Below, piece after piece: positions 55,640-64,000 of a stretch of DNA of 64,000 nucleotides; the first letter of the stretch is position 1, and the number at the start of each line of letters is the position of its first letter. Where the stretch lies: assembly GCA_963575745.1 (NCBI GenBank), contig CAUYUJ010014186.1, forward strand, positions 365,543 through 429,542. The letters run 5' to 3'. A program made the translations under genes and the position numbers. Under the pieces are notes generated by a model. The model was not told the origin of the DNA. It did no database searches and saw nothing but the letters and a program-made list of their open reading frames with translations. The DNA is from Prorocentrum cordatum (taxonomy: Eukaryota > Sar > Dinophyceae > Prorocentrales > Prorocentraceae).

Positions 55640-55775
55640 CAGCAGAAGGCGGCGGGGCTTCCCAGAAGCCCTCGCGCCCTCTGAGAAGTCCTCTGGGGCA
55701 GGCTGCGAAGACATCTCAGAAGGCCAGGGGACTTCCGAGCCTTCTGAGAAGGCCTCCGCCTTCTCGCTCGCCGCC
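55640..55775. repeat. CTTCTGAGAAG palindrome cluster 2
   Basis: CCTTCTCAGCAGAAGG, CCTCTGAGAAGTCC, CATCTCAGAAGGCC and CCTTCTGAGAAGGCC lie within 135 bp; same family as 45190-45325. Confidence 0.75.
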
Positions 55776-55989
55776 GATCCGAGAGGGGCTCGGCCAGACC
55801 TGCGGCGGCCCTCGTGGGCCCTCGGCGGCTCAACAGGCCCCTGGGCACAAGCTTGCCTCGGGCGGCCCGTGGCGGCCCTTGGAGGCCTTCGGAGGGCTCG
55901 GCTGGCCGTTCGCTGGCCTCTGGCCGGCCATCGGCCGGCCAGCGGCCTGCCAGCGGGCGATGGAGGGAGGAGGCGGAGATGGAGAGGCG

Positions 55990-56786
55990 GAGAGGAAGAG
56001 TGGGATGATGTTGACGATGATGATGCTGTTGATGATGATGCTGATGATGATGGTGTTGTTGATGATGCTGGTGATGATCATGATGATGATGGTGGTGAGG
56101 ATGATGATGATGCTGGCGAGGACGAGGATGCTGATGCTGATGCTGCTGCTGCTGCTGATGCTGTCTGCTGCTGTTGTTGATTATGATGATGACGATTATG
56201 TTAAAAGCTGATGCTGATGATGCTGCTGCTGCGGCTGCTGATTACGATGGCGAGATGCTGCTGCTGATGTGGACGATAGTGATGATGAGGTCGATGATGA
56301 TGCTGATGCTGCTTATGAGGATGCTGACATGGAGGATGATGATGCTGATCATGATGTTTCTGCTGATGATGCTGATGATTAGGTGATGATGGTGATGCTG
56401 ATGAAGACGATGATGATTAATATGATGCTGGTGATGGTGATGGTGATGATCATGTTGCTGATGTTGCTTATGATGATGATGCCACTGGTAATGATGATTC
56501 TTATGCTGTTAATGATGATGATGATGATGAGGATGCTGCTGATGATGATGATACTGCTGATGGGGCTCATGCTGATGATGCTGATGCTGCTGATGATGAT
56601 GATTCTGCTGATGCTGCGGATGATGATGTTGATGCTGATGCTGCTGATGCTGCTGATGATGGTGCTGAACACGCAGATTATGGTGATGCTGAGTAGGATG
56701 ATGCTGATGATGCTGAAGATGATGATGACGATACTGATGCTGATGATGATGCTGCTGATGAGGATGGTGATGATGATGATGATGAC

Positions 56787-56817
<31 letters not shown>

Positions 56818-56965
56818 GTGGTGGTGATGATGATGATGATGGTTATATTGATGATGATAACGATGATGATGCTGAGGATGATGGTGATGATTATGACGAT
56901 GATGATGGCGATGCTGATGATGATGCTGATGGATGATGATGATGCTGCTGATGATGATGATGATT
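55990..56965 (+). repeat. Long GAT/GCTGAT array
   Basis: About 970 bp, most perfect near 56770-56820, with stops in some frames. Confidence 0.95.
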
Positions 56966-57154
56966 ATTTTTCATTATTGTTTTGGCGGAGGACGAGGAGC
57001 AGGAGGACGAGGAGGAGAAACTGGAGGAGGGGGAGGGCTAGGGGGCAGGGAGGGGGTAGGGGAAGGGGAGGGGGATGATGAGGAGGGGGGGGTTCAGAGA
57101 GATCTCTTCTCTGCAGGAATCACAGGCAAGTCCTTGACTTCGGCGTTTCCTGGG

Positions 57155-57265
57155 TCTCGGCGGAACCTGGCGGAAGGCCGCCGGCGGAAGCCCGCGGAAG
57201 TAGAGCGGCGGCGGGCCAACCAGCGGTGGCCAGCGGAACGTCGTCGGAAGGCCGTGGCAGCAAAA
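57155..57265 (+). repeat. GCGGAAG-rich tract
   Basis: GGCGGAAGG, GCGGAAGC and GCGGAAGT words repeat every 10-20 bp; related to 7200-7265. Confidence 0.6.
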
Positions 57266-57289
57266 GTGAGACGTCAACATATTTGGATC

Positions 57290-57440
57290 GGGTTTCAGGA
57301 GCGATCCGGTTTGGAGCGTTTTTTGAGCAAGTCTTGGGCCTCAGCTTCTGGTTTTCCGGAGCGTTTTGGGGGAGCGTTTTGTGGGATCGTTTTCGGAGCG
57401 TTTTTGAAGCATTTTTGGAGCATGTTCGATTCGTCCCACA
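57290..57440 (+). repeat. Degenerate GGAGCGTTTT repeat
   Basis: GGAGCGTTTTTTGAGC, CGGAGCGTTTTGGGG and CGGAGCGTTTTTGAAGC, spaced about 15-25 bp. Confidence 0.65.
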
Positions 57441-57895
57441 ATCGATCAGTTTGGGAGCTTCTTTGTTGTGCCTCGTGCGCCTGCGTCGCCTCGGCCAGGC
57501 CCGCCGCGGGATTCTGTGGTCAGGACGCGCCCCTGAACACGTCTGGGCCGTTTTTCTTTTTCTGTTTGTCAATTTCCAGAGGGGGGCCCTCACGCCCCAT
57601 GGGGGTCGCGAAAGAATCACGACAGGCGTTCTTCTTCGGCTGCGGCCTTCTGGCCAGTTTTTCGGTTTTTCGGTCTCCAGGAACATTCGGCAAAACTGCC
57701 CGCGACGAAACACACGTGTCCCTGAGATGCGTGGTAACGTCCACCAGAAGTACAAGCGTTCCTCCTTTGGGAGCTCTGCAAAACTATTCCCTCGTTGTGG
57801 CACCATGCGTGTCGGCAGGGTGGGCCAGGCCGGTGGGCCAGGCTGGGATGTTCGTTTGAGCTTCCCGTACCATTTACAAGCTTGAAGTCCAACTT
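57441..57895. other. Unassigned sequence
   Basis: Long frames are open on both strands (about 300 codons) but without recognised domains. No RNA gene. Confidence 0.4.
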
Positions 57896-57899
57896 TCCC

Positions 57900-58170
57900 A
57901 ACAGTTGCACTGATGGAGGGCCGCTGTTTTTCAGGATGTGACTCTCGCCTCGGCGCCGTGCACATGTGCTTTACGTTTTCCACCTGGATCAGGGATGGAA
58001 GGCAGGTCGTTTTCAACATTGGGCTCTCGCCTCACCGCAGCGCACATTCGTCCTAAAAGTATTCAACGGTAAAACGAGTGGAGGGACTTCCTCAACATAT
58101 ACAACAGACGTGTACACTTGTGCTACGCTGGCACGCATGGGGGGCGGTTCCTTTTCAACTTGGGGCCCTC
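57900..58170 (-). repeat. Dispersed CCGCCCTCCATCCGTG family, locus 3 (inverted)
   Basis: GGAGGGCCGC, GCATGGGGGGCGGTTCC and GGGCTCTCGCCTC are the reverse complement of the family core at 41950-42365. Confidence 0.6.
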
Positions 58171-58768
58171 GCTTGATAATCCTTCAGAGCTTAATGCCAG
58201 AAGTGAGACTTTGTGTGCCAGGCGCACGGCCGAAGGGTCGCTTCTGTTTATTGCGGGGTTTTTTGTTTTACACTTTCTTGACCTCTCCTGATCCGAACTA
58301 TCTCCTCGTAATTTCACGAACAATAAGGCAGCTCCTTTTCAACACCGGAATCCCGCCTGACTGGCATGTCCATGGGGCGCCCATCTTTCGAGAGGGTGTT
58401 TGCCGTAGTCGGGAGTGCCTGAAGGGATTCACGAGGAGGGGATCTGGGACGGTAGATTGCAGCATCCCTCAGGATATCTCCTCCTCCTCCTCCTCAGAGT
58501 GTACCTCGTGGTTCAAGGGAGTTCGTGAGGAGGCCACGCATTTCGAGCTCCCTCAGGAGGAGGATTGAGCTCCTCCTTTCGGCCGTTGTGTCGAGCGCCT
58601 TTCTCAGGATCCGATGTGTAATCAGTCTCGGTCTCGGCCTCCTCAGCGTGAGCTGCTGCTAAGGCCGCAGCCGGTCCCGCGCAGGTCGCAGAGCGCCAGG
58701 CATCTGCGTGGAGTCGTTCTCTCCAAAACGGACCACGCCTTCCCCCGCCAGCGCCGGCTTGCTCTTGA

Positions 58769-59388
58769 TGTGTGGAGGAGTAGGACGAGGAGGAGGGGGA
58801 GTGGACGGAGGAGGAGGGGACAGAGGAGGAGGAGGGGGCGGATGATAATGATGATGATGGTGATGATGATGATGATGCTGATGCTGATGCTGATGATGAT
58901 AATGGTGATGATGGTGCTTGTTGTGGTGGTGGTGTAGATGATGATGCTGCTGATGATGTCTATGATGACGACGCTGATGATGATGAGGATAAGAGGGTGA
59001 CGATGAGGATCGTGACAGTGATGGCGATGGCGATGGTGATAGTTATGGTGATTGTGATGGGGATGATGGTGATGATGACGATGATGATGATACAGATGAT
59101 GCTGATGCTGATGATGATACTACTGATGATGATGTGGATGCTGCTGATGATGATGGTAATGATGCTAAGGATGAGGGTCAGAATGAGGATGATGATGCTG
59201 ATGTTGATGATGATGATGCTGATTATGATGATGATGCTGATGCTGATACTGATGCTGATGCTGATGCTGATGAGGGCGATGATGCTGATATTGGTGATGA
59301 TACAGCAGCTGTTGACGGTGACAATGATGATGCTGACGATGCTGATGACTATGCTGATGATGACGATTATGATGGTGATGATGACGAC

Positions 59389-59442
<54 letters not shown>

Positions 59443-59552
59443 CAGGATCGTAGTGGCGCTGGTGGTTGTGTTGATGATGATGTTGATTACGACGAAGACG
59501 ACGGCGGCGGCGACGACGACGGTTATGACGGCGATGCTGCTGATGATGATGC

Positions 59553-59632
<80 letters not shown>

Positions 59633-59640
59633 TGTGGAGG
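58769..59640 (+). repeat. Higher-order unit 1: GGA spacer plus GAT array
   Basis: Begins with an 80-bp spacer (GTGTGGAGGAGTAGGACGAG ... AGGGGGCGGAT, 58769-58852), followed by a GAT array to 59630. The spacer recurs 863 bp downstream at the start of the next unit. Confidence 0.9.
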
Positions 59641-60281
59641 GGTAGGACGAGGAGGAGGGGGAGTTGACGGATGAGGAGGGGACAGAGGAGGAGGGGGCGG
59701 ATCATGATGACGACGATGATGTTGCTGATGATGATGATAATGATGATGATGATGATGATAATGATGATAATAATAATGATGATGATGGTGATCATACTGC
59801 TGATGATGATGGTGGTGGTGGTGGCGATGATGATGGAAACGATCATGATGATGATGATGATGATGATGATCATGAGGATGATTGTGATGATGATGACGAT
59901 GATGATGATGCGGATGACGATGATGATGGTGATGATGATGATCATGATGGTGATGGTGATGGTGATGGCGATGAAGATGACTATGATTATTATGGTGGTG
60001 ATGAGGATGATGCTGATGATGCTGATGATGCTGCTGATGATGCTGCTGAGGATGACGATGAACATTATGATGATGATGATGATGATTGTGGTGGTGATGG
60101 TGGTGATAGTGACGATGATGATGATGATGCTGCTGATGATGAGTATGATGATGGCGATGATGGTGCTGCTGATGCTGATGACGATCATCTGATGATGGTC
60201 GTAATGCGCATCATGATGATGATGGTGATGATGATGCTGAAGATGATGATGCTGCTGCTGATCATGATGATGATGATGATT

Positions 60282-60324
<43 letters not shown>

Positions 60325-60490
60325 GGAGGAGGAGGAGGAGGAGGAGGAGGATGCTGGTGGTGGTGGTGGATGATGATGAGGAGGAGGAGGAGGAGATTGA
60401 GGAGCAGGAGGAGGAGGAGAAGGAGGAGGGGAGGAGAGGAGGAGGAGAGGAGGAGGAGGAGGAGGACGAGGACGAGGAGGAGGGGGGAGG
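59632..60490 (+). repeat. Higher-order unit 2: GGA spacer plus GAT array
   Basis: Spacer GTGTGGAGGGGTAGGACGAG (59632) followed by a GAT array (59700-60325), then GGA tracts to 60490. Confidence 0.9.
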
Positions 60491-60499
60491 AGGCGGAGG

Positions 60500-61010
60500 A
60501 GGATGACATGAGGTGAGCGTGCCAGTGTGCTGTCGGGGCTCGTGGTCTTCCCCGCCAATCTACAGATGGCCGCCGCGAGAGGATGCACCGAACGTGTGCA
60601 GCATGCGGCTCCCCCGGCTGGCGGTGTGGAGCCGTGGGCCCGCTGCCCTGCTGCAGAGGCCGTTGTCGGGAAGGCGCGCCTCGGCTCGCGCAAGGCCGGC
60701 GGAAGCAAAACGCGGCGGATGCGGGCAACTGTCTGTTGCGGACCCTGCTGTCGCAACTCTCTGATGCTGCCGCGCGCAGAGGGGGCCAAAGGGGGAGGGG
60801 GAAGGGCTCCTCAGAAGCGCCCCTGCTTCAAAGAAGCCTTCTCCCCCCCTCCCCCTTCACCCCCCTGCCGCGTGCCGCCGACGTCTGCGACTTGACCCTA
60901 CCGTCGCAGCTGTGGCATGCTGCTGCCGCCCGCCGTCGCACTTTGGCCGCCGACCGGCCCGCGGCAGCGTCTGGGGGCCCGCCGGCGCGCGGCCGCGCGC
61001 GCCTCTCGCT
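60500..61010. other. Unassigned GC-rich sequence
   Basis: No recognised gene. Contains AAGAAGCCTTCTCC near 60828, distantly like the CTTCTGAGAAG family. Confidence 0.4.
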
Positions 61011-61014
61011 TTCC

Positions 61015-61434
61015 CTGGTCTGGACGCCCCGAAATGGGTACGGTAGGTTTGCGTCGTGCCGACCAGCGGCGACCCCAGCGCGGGCGTTCAAGGTTGAACG
61101 CCGCCGGCGACCCAGAATCGATCGATGTTGAACGATCGGACGTTGCGGCAGCGGCCGATCGTTCAAGGTTGAACGATCCCTGCGGTGTCAAAACCCAACG
61201 CTGGGGTCGGCACGACACGAACCTGCCGTACTGAAAGAATGGGTACAATGCCCAGCAGCAGTTCCTGTTCATTTTGAACAGGGCTCGCTGTCCGCGCCGC
61301 CGCCCGCCGCGGCCTGTGTCCATTCGAGACAGAAGGCCGCCCGCCCAACAGCGGCCGCTGTTGGTTTGGGACAACATTTGTTGTTAGGCATTGTACCCAT
61401 TCTTCCCATACCCATCTCGGGCGTCCAAACCTGG
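61015..61434. repeat. Nested inverted repeats (foldback region)
   Basis: Three arm pairs: 61015-61043 with 61405-61434 (GGACGCC..CGA.ATGGGTA); 61038-61064 with 61205-61231 (27 bp, about three mismatches); 61237-61252 with 61387-61402 (GAATGGGTACAATGCC, perfect). Two CGTTCAAGGTTGAACG palindromes lie inside (61083, 61162). Confidence 0.88.
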
Positions 61435-62040
61435 GAACGGCGGGGGGGAGACCTGGCAGAAAGACTCGGGCGGAGGGCCGGCGGAGGCAGAAGCGAGGCT
61501 CGAGGGAGAGAACAAGCGCCAGAAACAGAAGCTCTGGGCGCTCCGCGGGGATCTTGGATCCGCGCTGAGCCTCCCCCCCCCTGGGGGCGCATCTGTCGCC
61601 GCCCCTGGCACGCTCCGCGCACCAGAGAGGGGGGGTCCAGCGCAGACCCAAGAAATCCGCGCGGAGCGCCACAAGTTTATGCTTTTTTCTTCTTCTAGAG
61701 ACGTCAGCACATTTGGACTCAGGGGCTCCGAAGCGGGGTCGGCCAGAGGGCTAGGCCTCAGCTCCTCACGTGTGTTCGGCGGATGAATCACGGAGGTTGC
61801 TTCTCGGCCTGAAGTTCGAGGAGTGCGGACGATGCATCGACATTGGCTCCCACCGCTTCACGCCCTAGTCCTTCCTCTCACCCCTCCTCCTCTCTCCTCC
61901 CTCCTGCCTCTTGCCCCTGCCACCCCTCCTCCTTCCCGCCGCCATCCTACCTCGCTCATCCACCTTCCTCCCCGCTTGCTTCTCCGTGCTCCCTCCGTGC
62001 TCCTCCTTTCTCCCTGCCCATCTTGCTCCCCTATCTTTAC
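61435..62040. other. Unassigned sequence
   Basis: Open frames without family similarity; ends in CCT-rich DNA (61870-62040). Confidence 0.4.
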
Positions 62041-62719
62041 TCATCCCCTGGTTAATAAGAACATCATCATTCGCATCAGTATCATTATTATCATTGTTAT
62101 TGTTAGTGTTTTTCTTATCCTCCTCATCTCTCCTCCTCGTCCACCTACTCTTCCTTCTCCTCTCCTCCCCCTGCAGTTACGAGGGATCCTTCTCCTCTCC
62201 TCCTCTCCTCCTCTCCTCTCTCCTTCCCCTCCCTTTCCTCCCCCCTTCTCCCTCCCTCGTCCCACCTCCCTCCTTGCTCCTTCTTCTCCCTCCTCCTTTC
62301 GTGATCCTTCCTCCCGTCCTCCCTGTTTCCTCCTGCGTTCCGAGACTTACAAGACTAAGTGAGTGTGATCATTCCGTTGAGCAAGCCCAGCTGCCGTACA
62401 ATACATTGGTGGGATACATGTTCATAAGGATCAATGCATGAAGACAACAACACTCCCACACAACGGCCTGATGGTACCTGTGGGCCTTGTAAAATGATGG
62501 GAAGGGGAATTCGCTCAGGTCGCCTCCACTTGTGGATCGTGGTGAGCATCGCCGTTGGCCCATGCTGGGTTGGCTTCTGGGGGAATGGGGAGGGGGAGGG
62601 GCAGGGAAGCGGAAACAGGCCAAACGTAGGGCGCGGGGGAAGGAATTGAAAGGAACGGCACATCCTCAGGGCCGTCCCTGCCATTTCCCCTCTTCACCTG
62701 AAGGTGCAGGAGGGGGGAT

Positions 62720-63330
62720 GGATGGAGGAGGGATGAGGCGGAGGAGGAGGAGGAGGAGGAGGAGGAGGAGGAGGAGGGGGAGGAGGAAGGAGGAGAGGAG
62801 GAGGAGGATGAGGAGGAGGAGGGGGGAGGGGAGGGAGAGGAGGAAGGAGGAAGAGAGGAGGAGAGATTGGGGAGAGAGGTGATAGGAGGAGGAGGAGAGG
62901 AGGTGAAGGAGAAGGGGAGGAGAGGTGGCGGAGGAGAGAGGAGGAAGAAGAGGAGGAGGAGGAGGAGAGAGGAGAGTGAGGAGGAGGAGAGGAGAGAAAG
63001 GGGAGAGGAGGTGGTGGAGGAGGAGGAGGAGGAGGGGAAGGAGGAGATGAGGAGGATGAGGAATGAGGAGGGAGGGGAGGAGGAGAGTAGAGGAGAGTGA
63101 GGGAGGAGAGGCGGAGGAAGGAGGAGAGGAAGGGAGAGGAGGAGGAGGGACGAGGAGGAGAGGAGAGAGGGGGAGGAGGAGGTTAGGAGGAAAGACCGAG
63201 GAGTAGCGGAGAGAGGAGGGAGGAGGAGATGAGGAGAGAAGGCGAGGAGCAGGAGCAGGAGGAGGAGGAGGGGTAGGAGAGGATGAGGAGGAGAGGAGGA
63301 GAGGAGGAGAGGAGGAGGAGAGGCTAAGGA
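62720..63330 (+). repeat. GGA purine tract
   Basis: About 600 bp almost entirely of A and G on the plus strand, mainly GGAGGA with GAGGAGAGG variants. Confidence 0.95.
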
Positions 63331-63529
63331 GGAAGAGGAATGAGGAGGGGGCGACCGGAGGAGGATGAGGAGAGCAATGAGGGAGGGAGAGAGGAATATC
63401 GCCAGCGAGCGTGTTCTGTATCGCCTCGCAAAACGCCAGTGGACAATGGCTCTTGGGCTCGTCGCCGTCGCTTTCGTGACCGTCCTCGTCGTCACCCCCT
63501 CGTCGTCCCGTCGCCGCCGTCTTTCCGGC

Positions 63530-63840
63530 ATCGCTCCTCCCCCTCCGCCCTCCTCCTTCCCCCCACCTCCCTCTGCTCGTCCTTCCTCACCTTGCTGTCC
63601 CCCCCTCGTCGTTTCCGTCGCTGTCATTCCGCATCGCTCCTCCCTCCCACGCCCTCCTCCTTCCCCCCTCCTCCCTCTGTTCGTCCTCCTCCCCCTCCTC
63701 CCCTCCCTCCGCGCCCGTCCCTTCTCCCTCCTCCGTCCTCCTCCCTCCTCCTTCCCCCTCCTTCCCCCTCCTCCCGTCCTTCCTCCGCCCTCCTCCTTCC
63801 CCCCTCCCCCCTCCCTCCTCCCTCTGCCCCCATCCTTCGT
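63530..63840 (+). repeat. CCT pyrimidine tract
   Basis: CCTCCTTCCCCCCTCC-type sequence, roughly the reverse-complement composition of 62720-63330; a second CCT run touches the window's right end (63965-64000). Confidence 0.9.
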
Positions 63841-64000
63841 AGCCAGTTCGTCTCGGGCCCGTCCGGGTGTGGCCCTGCCCACGGCCGCGGTGCCCGCGCG
63901 CTCGCCGCCAGCGAGCGGGCGCCCCTTCTGGCTGCCCTGGTGCTCCGAGTCTGCCGCGGTGCTGCTCCTCCTCCCCCTCCTTCTCCTCCTCCTCCCTCTT

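Overview
The window looks like nuclear DNA of a dinoflagellate (Symbiodiniaceae, Polarella or Prorocentrum type). The evidence is GC-rich, gene-poor DNA, very long trinucleotide arrays, a LINE architecture typical of dinoflagellates (coiled-coil ORF1, endonuclease, RT, zinc finger, RNase H), and a tyrosine-recombinase retrotransposon like those known from algae. I see no bacterial operons, tRNA, rRNA, CRISPR arrays or spliced-leader sequence. The species cannot be fixed from sequence alone. No intact host gene could be recognised.

Layout. 0-9.2 kb: tandem repeats (334 bp, 238 bp, 73 bp, a GGCTGA hexamer satellite) and unassigned GC-rich DNA. 9.7-16.3 kb: a nearly full-length, frameshifted LINE on the minus strand, bracketed by GGA arrays. 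16.3-21 kb: trinucleotide arrays. 21.1-23.6 kb: a second, 5'-truncated LINE on the plus strand. 24.1-33.5 kb: a 9.36-kb DIRS-order element with complete split direct repeats (A1 - coding - B1 - A2 - B2), gag-like ORFs, RT, RNase H and a tyrosine recombinase that keeps all its catalytic residues. Its repeats are about 98% identical without indels, yet the RT/RNase H region changes frame about seven times. 33.6-37 kb: CCT, GAT and GGAATA arrays and a 21-bp satellite. 37.2-39.2 kb: the best candidate for a host gene, a broken plus-strand locus with Tyr/His/Gln-rich repeats and two tandem WW domains. 39.7-64 kb: many GAT, GGA, CGT and GT arrays, foldbacks, minisatellites, and short terminal-inverted-repeat elements (a MITE family with six copies in the window).

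The main findings are the DIRS/PAT-like element with its A/B repeat architecture, a MITE family with apparent 8-bp target duplications, the rule that each recognised retroelement is bracketed by GGA/CCT arrays, a strong strand bias of GAT arrays, several higher-order repeat structures, and the tandem-WW gene remnant. Most long open frames in the window are by-products of stop-free repeats and were not called as genes.
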